This document shows, piece after piece, positions 36,526 to 45,642 of a stretch of DNA of 63,069 nt. The translations under genes were made by a program, and so were the position numbers. Within the stretch, counting starts at the first letter, position 1. The number at the start of each line of letters is the position of its first letter. The notes under the pieces were generated by a model that made no database searches, was not told where the DNA came from, and worked only from the letters and a program-made list of their open reading frames with translations. The stretch comes from UBA8190 sp003453695 (GTDB lineage Bacteria > Actinomycetota > Acidimicrobiia > Acidimicrobiales > UBA8190). The DNA lies in the NCBI GenBank assembly GCA_036796975.1, contig DAIRBY010000017.1, forward strand, positions 1-63,069, read 5' to 3'.

Positions 36526-37088
36526 CGTCCGAGCCCGCCGGGGTGGGCGGTCGCCGCCGGCGGTGCCGCCGGCGGCACGGCCCAGCGCACCAGCCACAGC
36601 ACGGGCAGAGCCAGGACGGCCGCCGCCGGCGTCGCCACCACCAGGGCGGGGGCCAGGTCCAAGCTGATGGCGCCGGCCAGGCCGAGCACCGCCTCGAGCA
36701 CGGCGTAGCCCACCAGCCCAGCGACGGTACCCGCCGTCAGGGCGACCACGGCCAGCGACCGCGAGTTGCGCACCAAGCCACTGGTGGCGAGGCCGACGGC
36801 ATAGGCGACCAGGCAGCCCACCAGGGCGGTGAGACCGAAGGTGGTGGGGAGGAGGAGGTCGGCGGCCAGGCCGGTGAAGAACCCCACGGTGGCACCCCGC
36901 TCGGGCCCGCCCACGTACCCCGCCGCCGCCGCGGCCAGGAGCACGGCGTCGGGGTGGGCCCCGCTCAGGCGCACGGAGTCGAGCAGGCCGTGCTGCACCA
37001 CGAGGACGACGAAGACGACCAGGCTGGCACGGGCCACGTCCGCCGTGCTCATGGGGCCCGGCTCGGGCGCCCGGGGTCGCCGGCTCAC
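36522..37088 (-). CDS. mreD: Rod shape-determining protein MreD
   Basis: MreD is a small membrane component of the elongasome. The 188-residue protein has about five hydrophobic segments (VARASLVVFVVLVVQHGLL at the N-terminus, then LLAAAAAGYVGG, GLAADLLLPTTFGLTALVG) and the family pattern G-A-x-x-G-F-x-x-G-L-x-x-D. The GTG at 37088 is taken as start; an ATG twelve codons inside is possible. Identity rests on membrane topology, this short pattern and position between mreC and mrdA. Confidence 0.88.
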   Translation of the reverse strand: MSRRPRAPEPGPMSTADVARASLVVFVVLVVQHGLLDSVRLSGAHPDAVLLAAAAAGYVGGPERGATVGFFTGLAADLLLPTTFGLTALVGCLVAYAVGLATSGLVRNSRSLAVVALTAGTVAGLVGYAVLEAVLGLAGAISLDLAPALVVATPAAAVLALPVLWLVRWAVPPAAPPAATAHPGGLGR

Positions 37089-37116
37089 GTGCCCACGTCC
37101 AGGGTCGGTGCCGGGC

Positions 37117-37980
37117 TCACGTGCCCGGCTCCCACAGCATCACGTCCACGTACTGGAGGGCGGCGAGGTCCGCCAGAGGCTCGGCGGTCACCGACTCCTC
37201 GGTGGACGACGGCGTCGAGGTGTACGAGGTGATGCGGGCCAGCGGCACGTCGGGGGGGAACAGGGCCCCCTGCAGGCCGCTCGTGGTGATGACCTCGCCC
37301 TTGGTCAAGGCCGTCCCCGGGGCGATGTAGTGGACGGCCAGCGCCCGGCCCACGCCCGATCCGTCCACCAGGGCGTAGCCGGGGGGCTGGCCGTAGCGCA
37401 CACCCACCGACGAACCGGGGTCGGTCACCAGCCGCACGGTGCACCCCGACGACCAGGCGTCGACCACCCTGCCCACGAGCCCGTTGCCGGCGACGACGGG
37501 CATGCCGACGTCCACCCCGAGGTTCCGCCCCACATCGAGCTGCACGGTATCGGCGAAGTCGGAGGAATTGAGGGCGACCACCTCGGCCGCCACGGTGTGG
37601 ATGGAGGACAACGACGGGACGCCGGCCGCCCAGGGCAGGCTCTCCAGCTGCTGCAGCGTGCGCAGCGTGCTGGCCTGGGCCCCCGCCGCCAGGCTCGGGC
37701 GGCGCAGGCGGGCGTTCTCGGCTCTGAGCTTGGCGTTCTGTTGCTCGATGGACCCGGCGTGCACGGCACCGGCCAGGAAGCTGCCGATGGGGTGCACCAC
37801 GTCGCCCACCGCGCTCTGCACGGGCGAGAAGGCGTCGTGCGCCACCCGTCGCAGCCCGGAGATGGTCCCCCGGAGGTCGCCCCGATAGTCCAGGGTGATG
37901 ATCGTGATCGACGCCAGGACCAACAGGACGATGGTGAGCCGCGGGCGCCGGGACCGCCGGGATCGCCGGCTCCTGGCCAC
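37117..37980 (-). CDS. mreC: Rod shape-determining protein MreC
   Basis: MreC links MreB filaments to PBP2 in the periplasmic-side space. The 287-residue protein begins with a basic cytoplasmic stretch (RSRRSRRSRR), a membrane helix (LTIVLLVLASITIITLD), a coiled coil (SIEQQNAKLRAENARLRR) and the beta-rich domain with DVGMPVVAGNGLVGRVV and GALFPPDVPLARI. The order mreB-mreC-mreD-mrdA is conserved. It lies 38 bases downstream of mreB and 28 bases before mreD. Confidence 0.93.
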   Translation of the reverse strand: MARSRRSRRSRRPRLTIVLLVLASITIITLDYRGDLRGTISGLRRVAHDAFSPVQSAVGDVVHPIGSFLAGAVHAGSIEQQNAKLRAENARLRRPSLAAGAQASTLRTLQQLESLPWAAGVPSLSSIHTVAAEVVALNSSDFADTVQLDVGRNLGVDVGMPVVAGNGLVGRVVDAWSSGCTVRLVTDPGSSVGVRYGQPPGYALVDGSGVGRALAVHYIAPGTALTKGEVITTSGLQGALFPPDVPLARITSYTSTPSSTEESVTAEPLADLAALQYVDVMLWEPGT

Positions 37981-38018
37981 GGCCGCTCCCTAGGTGGGGA
38001 GCCCGGGCGCCACCGTCG

Positions 38019-39050
38019 TCATCCGGCCGACGAGGTGATCAGCACCTGCTTGAGCGCTTCGAACTCCTCCAGGCACTGCCCGCTGCCGATGGCCACGCAG
38101 TTGAGCGGGTCTCGGGCCACCACGATGGGCATGCCCGTCTCGTCCTGCAGCCGGGCGTCGAGCCCGTGCAGCAGGGCCCCGCCGCCGGTGAGGACGATGC
38201 CCTGCTCCATGATGTCGGCGGCCAGCTCCGGCGGCGTCTTGTCGAGCGTCACCTTCACGGCGTCGATGATGGCGGACACGGGCTCGTCGATGGACTTGCG
38301 GATCTCCTGGGTCGAGACGACCACGGTCTTCGGGAGCCCCGTCACCAGGTCGCGGCCCCGGATCTCGGCGTGCAGCTCCTCTTCGAGCGGGAAGGCGGAG
38401 CCGAGGGCGATCTTGATCTCCTCGGCGGTGCGCTCACCGAGGGCCAGGCTGTACTCCTTCTTGATGTAGGAGATGATCGCCTCGTCGAGCTCGTCGCCGC
38501 CGATGCGCACCGACTCGCTGGTGACGATGCCACCGAGCGAGATGACGGCGACCTCGGTGGTGCCGCCGCCGATGTCGACCACCATGTTGCCGGTGGGCTC
38601 GTGCACGGGGAGGCCGGCGCCGATGGCGGCGGCCATGGGCTCCTCGATGATGTAGGCCTTGCGGGCGCCGGCGTACTCGGCCGCCTCCATGACGGCGCGC
38701 TGCTCGACGCCGGTGATGCCCGAGGGCACGCAGATCACCATGCGCGGCTTGGCGAAGCGGCGCTGGTGCACGCGCTGGATGAAGTAGCGCAGCATCTTCT
38801 CGCAGATCTCGAAGTCGGCGATGACGCCGTCCTTCAAGGGCCGGATGGCCTGGATGTGGCTCGGGGTACGCCCGATCATGCGCTTGGCCTCGGCGCCCAC
38901 GGCCAGCGGCCGGCCGTCCTTGACGTTCACGGCCACCACCGACGGCTCGTTCAGGATGATCCCCCGCCCGCGCACGTACACCAAGGTGTTGGCGGTGCCG
39001 AGGTCGACGGCCATGTCGCGGCCCAGGAGGAAAAAGCGGTTGTCAGCCAT
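38019..39050 (-). CDS. mreB: Rod shape-determining protein MreB (actin homologue)
   Basis: MreB forms actin-like filaments that guide lateral wall growth. The 343-residue protein contains MAVDLGTANTLVYV (phosphate 1), GNMVVDIGGGTTEVAVISL (phosphate 2), and GIVLTGGGALLHGLD (adenosine). The start is the ATG giving M-A-D-N-R-F-F-L-L; upstream in-frame codons are basic and non-conserved. It is the first gene of the mre cluster. The presence of mreBCD with mrdA predicts rod-shaped cells or a spore-wall role. Confidence 0.97.
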   Translation of the reverse strand: MADNRFFLLGRDMAVDLGTANTLVYVRGRGIILNEPSVVAVNVKDGRPLAVGAEAKRMIGRTPSHIQAIRPLKDGVIADFEICEKMLRYFIQRVHQRRFAKPRMVICVPSGITGVEQRAVMEAAEYAGARKAYIIEEPMAAAIGAGLPVHEPTGNMVVDIGGGTTEVAVISLGGIVTSESVRIGGDELDEAIISYIKKEYSLALGERTAEEIKIALGSAFPLEEELHAEIRGRDLVTGLPKTVVVSTQEIRKSIDEPVSAIIDAVKVTLDKTPPELAADIMEQGIVLTGGGALLHGLDARLQDETGMPIVVARDPLNCVAIGSGQCLEEFEALKQVLITSSAG

Positions 39051-39173
39051 TGGAGTGGGTTTCCACCTCGTTCGACGTGAGGGAGGACCGCAGCCGGGAC
39101 GGCCGAAACCGGCCTCGGTCGGGCTTGGTCGGGCCACAAGGGTACGGGACCGCCGAGCGGCGGCACAAGGCGG

Positions 39174-39584
39174 TCAGTCGAGACCGGGGAAGAAGACGGC
39201 GATCTCCCGGGCGGCGGACTCCGCCGAGTCCGAGCCGTGCACCAGGTTCTCGGTCATGACCGTGCCGTAGTCGCCCCTGATCGTCCCCGGCGGCGCCTCG
39301 GCAGGGTCGGTGGGGCCCATCAACGTGCGCACCACCTTCCAGGTGTCAGGCGGGCCCTCCACCACGAGCACGAGGGAAGGCGAGCGGGTGATGAAGGACA
39401 GGAGCCCCTCGTAGAAGGCCTTGCCCTGGTGCTCCTCGTAGTGACGGGCGGCCGTCTCCTTGTCGATGGTGCGCAGGTCGGCCGCCACCAGGCGCAGGCC
39501 CTTCGCCTCCAGGCGGCGGACGATCTCGCCGGCCAGGCCTCGCTCGACGGCGTCGGGCTTGGCGATGACGAGGGTGCGGTTCAT
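39174..39584 (-). CDS. ndk: Nucleoside diphosphate kinase
   Basis: Ndk equilibrates nucleoside di- and triphosphates. The 136-residue protein has the N-terminal TLVIAKPDAVERGL and the active-site NLVHGSDSAESAAREI with the phospho-histidine. It overlaps the folC stop by four bases (ATGA) and ends 123 bases before mreB. Confidence 0.97.
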   Translation of the reverse strand: MNRTLVIAKPDAVERGLAGEIVRRLEAKGLRLVAADLRTIDKETAARHYEEHQGKAFYEGLLSFITRSPSLVLVVEGPPDTWKVVRTLMGPTDPAEAPPGTIRGDYGTVMTENLVHGSDSAESAAREIAVFFPGLD

Positions 39585-40954
39585 GGCCCGACGAGGCTAC
39601 TGGTCCCACCCGGGGCCGACCCCGAGAGCAGCTGCTCCCTGGCCTCGGCCACGACGTAGAGCGAGCCCGTCACGACGAGCATCCCGTCGCCGGCCACCTT
39701 GCCCCGGGCCAGGGTGAGGGCGTCGGCCACGGTGTCAGTGGAGACGGCCCACAGCCCCACCAGCCGGGCCGCTTCGGCCAGCTCGGAGGCGGGGATGGCC
39801 CGGGGCGAGGGGGCGGCGCAGGCCACCACGCCGGTCACCCCTCCGGAGGCCAGCGCCTGGAAGATGGCACTGGGGTCACGGCCCGCCAGCAGGCCCACCA
39901 CGGCCACCACGGCCCCCTCGGGATGCAGCTCGCGCAGGGCATCGGCCAGGGCCAGGGCCCCGGCCACGTTGTGGGCGCCGTCGAGCACGACGAGCGGGGC
40001 GCGCTCGACCACCTCGAGCCGGCCCGGCACGCGCACGGCGGCCAGGGCCGAGCTCACCACGTCCTCGGTGAGCGGCAACCCGAAGAAGGCCTCGGCCGCG
40101 GTCACGGCCAGCGAGGCGTTGTCGCCCTGATGGGCGCCGTGCAGCGGAAGGTAGAGGTCCTCGTACTCGGCGCCCGGGGTCCGTATGCCGAGCAGGCGCC
40201 CGCCCACCGCCACTCGGTTGACCGTGGTGTCGAAGTCCTCGCCCCGCCCCCAGAACCCTCTGGCCCCCACCCGCGCCGCGGCGTCGGCGAAGACGGCCAC
40301 GAGCTCGGGGTCGGTCTCCCCCACCACGACGTGCGAGCCCGGCTTCACGATGCCCGCCTTCTCGCCGGCGATGTCGAGAAGGGTGGGCCCGAGCACCTCG
40401 ACGTGGTCGTAGCTCACGTTGGTGACCGCGGCGACGTCGGCGTCGACCACGTTGGTGGCGTCCCAGCTGCCGCCGAGACCCACCTCGACCACGGCGACGT
40501 CCACGGGGCTGTCGGCGAAGAAGCGCAGGGCGGCGGCGGTGAGCAGCTCGAAGCGACTGGGCCGCGCCCCCGTCATCGGCTCCAGCAGGGCCAGGGAACC
40601 GAGCGCCTCGGCCAGATCGTCGTCGTCGATGGGGTCGCCGTTGCGGGCGATGCGCTCGTTCAGGCGCGACAGGTTGGGACTGGTGTAGGTGCCGACGGTG
40701 AGCCCCTGGGCCATGAGCAGCTCGGTGAGCATGCGCGCCGTCGACCCCTTGCCGTTGGTGCCGGTGATCTGCACGGCGGGGAAGGCGTGCTGGGGGTCAC
40801 CGAGGAGGCGACACAGCTCGGTGATGCGCTCGAGGGTGGGCGCCCGCAGGCGCGTGGGCATGGCCTGCTCGTAGTCGGTGTGGGCGTCGAGCCAGGCGAC
40901 GAGCTCGTGGCAGGACGCGGCCGGGCCGGGTGGAGGCGGTGGGTCGTTCGACAT
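39581..40954 (-). CDS. folC: Folylpolyglutamate / dihydrofolate synthase
   Basis: FolC adds glutamate to folates. The 457-residue protein has ITGTNGKGSTARML (P-loop), YTSPNLSRLNERI, VAVVEVGLGGSWDATNVVD, DIAGEKAGIVKPG and LDGAHNVAGALAL. The distance from MSND to the P-loop (~65 residues) is normal. It lies 23 bases after clpX and overlaps ndk. The clpX-folC-ndk order is common in actinomycetes, often with valS between. Confidence 0.95.
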   Translation of the reverse strand: MSNDPPPPPGPAASCHELVAWLDAHTDYEQAMPTRLRAPTLERITELCRLLGDPQHAFPAVQITGTNGKGSTARMLTELLMAQGLTVGTYTSPNLSRLNERIARNGDPIDDDDLAEALGSLALLEPMTGARPSRFELLTAAALRFFADSPVDVAVVEVGLGGSWDATNVVDADVAAVTNVSYDHVEVLGPTLLDIAGEKAGIVKPGSHVVVGETDPELVAVFADAAARVGARGFWGRGEDFDTTVNRVAVGGRLLGIRTPGAEYEDLYLPLHGAHQGDNASLAVTAAEAFFGLPLTEDVVSSALAAVRVPGRLEVVERAPLVVLDGAHNVAGALALADALRELHPEGAVVAVVGLLAGRDPSAIFQALASGGVTGVVACAAPSPRAIPASELAEAARLVGLWAVSTDTVADALTLARGKVAGDGMLVVTGSLYVVAEAREQLLSGSAPGGTSSLVGP

Positions 40955-40977
40955 GCCGGCGCCGGCAGAGTTGGAGC

Positions 40978-42252
40978 TCAGGAGGCGGCGCGGCGAGGCC
41001 GGGCCGCCTTGGCCGGCTCGCCCTGGGGCACCAGGGTGGGGTGCACCCGGTCGAGGACCACGGAGCGGTCCACGACGCAGCGGCCCACGTCGGTGCGGCT
41101 GGGGAGGTCGTACATCACGTCCAGCAACACCTCTTCGAGGATGGCCCGCAGCCCCCGGGCGCCGGTGCCCCGCAGCAGGGCCTGCTCGGCCACGGCCTCC
41201 AAGGCGTCGTCGGCCAGCTCCAGCTCGACGCCGTCGAGCTCGAACACCCGGCGGTACTGCTTCACCAGCGCGTTCTTGGGCTCGACCAGGATCCTGATGA
41301 GGGCCTCCTTGTCGAGGCTCGACACCGTGCCCACCACGGGCAGCCGTCCGATGAACTCGGGGATGAGCCCGAACTTCATGAGGTCCTCGGGCAGCACGTG
41401 GCGGAGCACCTCGTCGTCGATGGCGTCGGAGTTGCGCCGCACCTCGGCTCTGAACCCGATGCCCTTGCGCCCGATGCGGCTCTCGATGATCTTGTCGAGC
41501 CCGGCGAAGGCACCCCCGCAGATGAAGAGGATGTTGGTGGTGTCGATCTGGATGAACTCTTGGTGCGGGTGCTTGCGCCCGCCCTGGGGCGGCACCGAGG
41601 CGGTGGTCCCCTCCAGGATCTTGAGCAGCGCCTGCTGCACGCCTTCGCCCGAGACGTCGCGGGTGATGGACGGGTTCTCGCTCTTGCGGGCGATCTTGTC
41701 GATCTCGTCGATGTAGATGATGCCGGTTTCGGCCCGCTTCACGTCGTAGTCGGCGGCCTGGATGAGCTTCAAGAGGATGTTCTCGACGTCCTCACCGACA
41801 TACCCGGCCTCGGTGAGCGCGGTGGCGTCGGCGATGGCGAACGGCACGTTGAGCATGCGCGCCAGCGTCTGGGCCAGCAGGGTCTTGCCGCAGCCTGTCG
41901 GACCGAGCAAGAGGATGTTCGACTTGGCCAGCTCCACGTCCGAGGACTGGGCCGGCCCGGCCTGGACCCGCTTGTAGTGGTTGTAGACGGCGACCGACAG
42001 GATCTTCTTGGCGTACTCCTGTCCGATCACGTAGTCGTTCAGGAAGTCGAAGATCTCCCGCGGCTTGGGCAGCTCGTCGAAGGAGAGCTCCGTGGTCTCG
42101 GCCAGCTCCTCGGCGATGATGTCGTTGCACAGGTCGATGCACTCATCGCAGATGTAGACGCCAGGGCCGGCAATGAGCTTCTTGACCTGCTTCTGCGACT
42201 TGCCGCAGAAGCTGCACTTGACCAGGTCGCCGCCGTCACCGAACTTCGCCAC
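40978..42252 (-). CDS. clpX: ATP-dependent Clp protease ATP-binding subunit ClpX
   Basis: ClpX unfolds substrates and feeds them to ClpP. The 424-residue protein has the N-terminal C4 zinc domain (CSFCGKSQ, then YICDECIDLC), Walker A GPTGCGKTLLAQ, Walker B IIYIDEIDKIARKSE, the pore loop EAGYVGEDVEN and the IGF-type ClpP-binding region (around RKGIGFRAE). Start is GTG at 42252, 27 bases after clpP. The last ~15 residues are basic. Confidence 0.97.
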   Translation of the reverse strand: MAKFGDGGDLVKCSFCGKSQKQVKKLIAGPGVYICDECIDLCNDIIAEELAETTELSFDELPKPREIFDFLNDYVIGQEYAKKILSVAVYNHYKRVQAGPAQSSDVELAKSNILLLGPTGCGKTLLAQTLARMLNVPFAIADATALTEAGYVGEDVENILLKLIQAADYDVKRAETGIIYIDEIDKIARKSENPSITRDVSGEGVQQALLKILEGTTASVPPQGGRKHPHQEFIQIDTTNILFICGGAFAGLDKIIESRIGRKGIGFRAEVRRNSDAIDDEVLRHVLPEDLMKFGLIPEFIGRLPVVGTVSSLDKEALIRILVEPKNALVKQYRRVFELDGVELELADDALEAVAEQALLRGTGARGLRAILEEVLLDVMYDLPSRTDVGRCVVDRSVVLDRVHPTLVPQGEPAKAARPRRAAS

Positions 42253-42279
42253 CGATCCCCCTTGCTCTCCGGGAAGAGC

Positions 42280-42921
42280 CTACGCCGCGCCGACGGCTTC
42301 GGCGGCCAATGCGGCGTCCCGGGAGGTGATGACCTCGTCGATGAGGCCGTAGGTGACGGCCTCGTCAGCGGTCATGACGAAGTCCCGGTCGGTGTCTCGG
42401 GCGATCTTGTCCACAACCTGGCCCGTGTCCGACGCCAGCATCTCGTTCAGGAGATCCCTCATCCTGATGATCTCCTTGGCCTGGATCTCGATGTCGCTGG
42501 CCTGGCCGGCGGCGCCGCCCCACGGCTGGTGGAGGAGGATGCGGGCATGGGGCAGGGCGAAGCGCTTGCCCCGGGCGCCGGCCGCCAGCAGCACGGCAGC
42601 GGCGGATGCGGCCTGCCCGAAGCAGAACGTCGACACCTCGGGCTTGATGAACTTCATGGTGTCGTAGATGGCGAACAGGGCCGTGATGTCCCCGCCCGGC
42701 GAGTTGACGTAGAGGTGGATGTCCTTGTCGAGGTCCTCACCCTCGAGGAACAGCATCTGGGCGCAGATGAGGTTGGCGATGGTGTCGTCGATGGGCGTGC
42801 CCAGGATGATGATGCGCTCCTTCAAGAGCCTCGAGTACAGGTCGTAGCCCCGTTCGCCTCGGCTGGTCTGCTCGATGACGGTCGGGACCAGGTATCCGTT
42901 GGCGTCGCCTGAGGGGCTCAC
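42280..42921 (-). CDS. clpP: ATP-dependent Clp protease proteolytic subunit ClpP
   Basis: ClpP is the serine peptidase barrel. The 213-residue protein has Ser106 in FGQAASAAAVLL, His131 in LLHQPWGG, and an Asp in DTDRDFVMTADEA (Asp180). Only one clpP is visible here; actinomycetes usually have two, often in tandem, so a second copy would be elsewhere. The GTG start overlaps the tig stop as GTGA. Confidence 0.96.
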   Translation of the reverse strand: MSPSGDANGYLVPTVIEQTSRGERGYDLYSRLLKERIIILGTPIDDTIANLICAQMLFLEGEDLDKDIHLYVNSPGGDITALFAIYDTMKFIKPEVSTFCFGQAASAAAVLLAAGARGKRFALPHARILLHQPWGGAAGQASDIEIQAKEIIRMRDLLNEMLASDTGQVVDKIARDTDRDFVMTADEAVTYGLIDEVITSRDAALAAEAVGAA

Positions 42922-44345
42922 TGCTCGCCCTCGGTGCCGGACGTCGCTTCGGTCTCCACTTCGCTGCTCCCTCGTTCACCGGCGGCTGCATCGCCGCCCC
43001 CGTCGGCTGCGGCCTCGTCGCCGCTCCCGTCGGCTCGCAGGTCGTCACGGGACACCGGGTTCCCGTCCTCGTCGACGAGCTCCACGTGCTCGAGCAGCCA
43101 GGCGAGCGCCTTCGCCTTCCTGCGGTCCGAGCGTACCGCGGAGAGCCTCCCTGCGTGCTCGAGGCGGCGGCGTAATTCCTTGGCGCCGGTGCCCACCTGC
43201 TCGGCCATCTCGGCGATGGCCTGGTCGAGCTCCTCGTCGGTGACCTCGACCGATTCGGCGTCGGCCAGGGCCCGCAGCGCCAGGTCGGCCCGCACCGCCT
43301 GGGTGGCCTCGGCACGGATCTCGGCCAGCAGCTCCTGCTCGTCCCGCCCCGAGGCGGCCAGGAATTGCTCCACGGTGATGTGCCGGGTCTCGAGGCGGTG
43401 ACCGAGGTCGTGCAGGCGCTCACGTACCTCGGCCTCGACGAGCGACTGGGGCGGCTCCTCCTCGACCAGCTCCACCAGGGCGGCCAGGGTCCGCTCGCGC
43501 AGCGCCAGTTGTGCCTGGACCATGCGCACCCGTGTCAGGCGCGTGCGCACGTCGTCTCGCAAGGCGTCGAGGGTGTCGAACTCCGAGGCCTCCTGGGCCC
43601 ACTCGTCGGTGGCCTCGGGAAGCACCTTGCGCTTCACGTCCTTGACGAGCACCCGGACCTGCGCCTCGCCCGAGCCGGACTCCTCGGGGCCGGGAAGGCT
43701 GGTGGCGAACTCCACGATGTCGCCCGCCTTCTTGCCGCGCAGCTCCTCGTCGAGCCCGGGCATGGCGGTGGCGCTGCCCACTTCGTAGAGGAAGTCGTCG
43801 ACGTCGAGGTCGTCGGCGCCGGGCCGCTTGCCGTGCAGGTCGATGGTGACGTAGTCGCCGTCGGTGGCGGGACGGCTGACGGGCTCGAGCTCGCCGGACT
43901 GCTCGCGCAGCCGGTCGATCTGCGCGTCCACGTCGGTGTCGGTCACCTCGGGGTGGGGCACGGTGACCACCAGGCCGGCGTATCCGGCCACGGACACCGT
44001 GGGACGTACCTCCACCACGGCGTCGAAGGTGACCGGTCCGGCTTCCTCGCCGGAGGTGAGGTCGATCTCCGGTGCGGCGATGGGATCGAGGTCGGTGTCC
44101 ACCACCGCCTGGGCGTAGAGATCGGGGAGGGCGTCGCTGATGGCCTGGCGGCGCAGGGCCTCGGGGCCGCCGAGGCGCGCTTCGAGCACCTGGCGGGGCA
44201 CCTTGCCGGGACGGAAGCCGGGCACCCGCACCTGCTGGCCGAGCCGTCGCACGGCGGCGTCCAGGGCCTTGTCGATCTCGGACTCGTCGACCTCGACCGT
44301 GAGCCGCATCCGGTTGCCCTCGGCGGGCGCGGCGGTGGCACGCAT
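42918..44345 (-). CDS. tig: Trigger factor
   Basis: Trigger factor is the ribosome-bound chaperone. The 475-residue protein has the ribosome-binding loop VPGFRPGKVPRQVLEARLG, a PPIase (FKBP) segment (DGDYVTIDLHGKRPG, MPGLDEELRGKKAGD), and a long helical C-terminal domain. The final ~45 residues are acidic and Gly/Ala-rich, common in actinobacteria. The order tig-clpP-clpX is conserved widely. It is preceded by a 56-base gap. Confidence 0.95.
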   Translation of the reverse strand: MRATAAPAEGNRMRLTVEVDESEIDKALDAAVRRLGQQVRVPGFRPGKVPRQVLEARLGGPEALRRQAISDALPDLYAQAVVDTDLDPIAAPEIDLTSGEEAGPVTFDAVVEVRPTVSVAGYAGLVVTVPHPEVTDTDVDAQIDRLREQSGELEPVSRPATDGDYVTIDLHGKRPGADDLDVDDFLYEVGSATAMPGLDEELRGKKAGDIVEFATSLPGPEESGSGEAQVRVLVKDVKRKVLPEATDEWAQEASEFDTLDALRDDVRTRLTRVRMVQAQLALRERTLAALVELVEEEPPQSLVEAEVRERLHDLGHRLETRHITVEQFLAASGRDEQELLAEIRAEATQAVRADLALRALADAESVEVTDEELDQAIAEMAEQVGTGAKELRRRLEHAGRLSAVRSDRRKAKALAWLLEHVELVDEDGNPVSRDDLRADGSGDEAAADGGGDAAAGERGSSEVETEATSGTEGEQ

Positions 44346-44401
44346 GAGGGGCGAAGTCTACTGGTGGCCCGGGCCGGCCCCCTGGGGCGGCCGAAGCGCG
44401 C

Positions 44402-45220
44402 TCAGATCATGAAGGCCATGTTGCGAACCACGCGGGCGGCGAGATCGAGGTCCCCGCGCAGACCGACGATGCCCGCATCGAGCGCAGCGTCACCGCTGAC
44501 CCGGCCGCAACCCAGGCGCCAGAACAGCTCGGCATCCATCTGGATCTCGGCGGTGGGGTCGGCGACGTCGTCCTGGCTCGTCCCTCGGCCGTGGCGCACC
44601 ACCACGCCCACCTGTGCGATGGGCGACTTGAGCAGCTCGAAGCGCACGACCGACCCGTCGGCGGCGGCCGCCTTCTTGGCCACCACGTAGGGCATGGCCG
44701 AGGCGATGCGTCGCATGGCGAGTTCGGCCACCGGTCCGTCCATGTGACCGGGACGGCCGGTGGCGATGCGCATGTCCTGCTCGTGGACCCAGCAGTCCAT
44801 GGCCCGCACCGCCATGAACTCCCGGTACGGGACCTGGCCGACCGGGCTGGGGCCGACTTCCTCCCAGCGCCCGGGGGGCATCTTCCTCAGCTGCTCGAGG
44901 CGGCGACCGGTGACGTCGGAGAACTCGGCCAGCACGTCGGGGGCGGGCACGGCGCGGCGGGCGGCGACCCAGGCTTCGTTGGCGGCCCCGACCGGGTTGC
45001 GCACGTGTTCGGCGGGCGGTGCTTCGAAAGGCGCGGGCTCGCCCATGAGCGACCGCTCGGTGCCGATCATGTGGGAGACGAGATCCTTCACGCTCCAGCC
45101 CGGACATTCGGAGGGGAGGTCCCAGTCCTTGTCGTCGATGGCGGCGCCGAGGTGGGCGATGGCCTGCCACTCCTCGGAGAGGAGGGCCACGGCGGGCTCG
45201 GCGGGTGCTGCTTCTTTCAC
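44402..45220 (-). CDS. MDMPI-type (DinB-like, mycothiol-dependent) family protein
   Basis: The 272-residue protein begins with the metal-binding four-helix bundle of the maleylpyruvate isomerase N domain: DWDLPSECPGWSVKDLVSHMIGTERSLMG with His50, and a later WVHEQDMRIATGRPG with a second conserved His. The C-terminal ~90 residues resemble the SCP2-like part of TIGR03083 proteins. These are thiol-dependent enzymes of mostly unknown substrate. It stands alone between tig and a divergent small gene. Confidence 0.82.
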   Translation of the reverse strand: MKEAAPAEPAVALLSEEWQAIAHLGAAIDDKDWDLPSECPGWSVKDLVSHMIGTERSLMGEPAPFEAPPAEHVRNPVGAANEAWVAARRAVPAPDVLAEFSDVTGRRLEQLRKMPPGRWEEVGPSPVGQVPYREFMAVRAMDCWVHEQDMRIATGRPGHMDGPVAELAMRRIASAMPYVVAKKAAAADGSVVRFELLKSPIAQVGVVVRHGRGTSQDDVADPTAEIQMDAELFWRLGCGRVSGDAALDAGIVGLRGDLDLAARVVRNMAFMI

Positions 45221-45473
45221 GGTCAGACCCCCGGATCTGGTCAGCCCGACCCTGCCACCCGGACCCTGGCCCTGCCACCCGAAGTGGCGATGCGTGGCCG
45301 TGGTCCCACATCACGTGCCCGAAACCGCCGCTGGGCAGGGACATCGACCACTGCAAGCGTCCGGGCTGGGGCGAAGCGTCCGGCATCCGCCAAAACCGCA
45401 GGCAGCGGCGCTATACCGGTCGTCTGATCCCGAGCGGCCCCTCGAGGGGCGCGAACGGAATGAGGAGGCCACG

Positions 45474-45623
45474 GTGGCGTCGTACGAGGGCTACTGCGTG
45501 AAGTGCCGGGAGAAGCGGCAGTTCGAGGGCCAGGAGGTGGAGCTCGCCAACGGGCGCCGTGCCGCCCAGGGCTCCTGCCCGGTGTGTGGCACCAAGATGA
45601 ACCGCATCCTGGGGAAGAAGTAG
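45474..45623 (+). CDS. Small two-CxxC zinc-ribbon-like protein (DUF5679 type)
   Basis: This 49-residue protein starts V-A-S-Y-E-G-Y-C-V-K-C-R and contains two CxxC knuckles, CVKC at residues 8-11 and CPVC at 35-38, likely holding one zinc. A GAGGAGG ribosome site lies just upstream of the GTG. The pattern matches the small actinobacterial DUF5679 family, of unknown function. The longer open frame to its left is antisense coding bias of the MDMPI gene. The 253-base gap between the two genes holds an 11-base direct repeat (CCTGCCACCCG, twice) and presumably divergent promoters. Confidence 0.82.
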   Translation: MASYEGYCVKCREKRQFEGQEVELANGRRAAQGSCPVCGTKMNRILGKK

Positions 45624-45642
45624 AAGAAGGAGCAGTACCGGA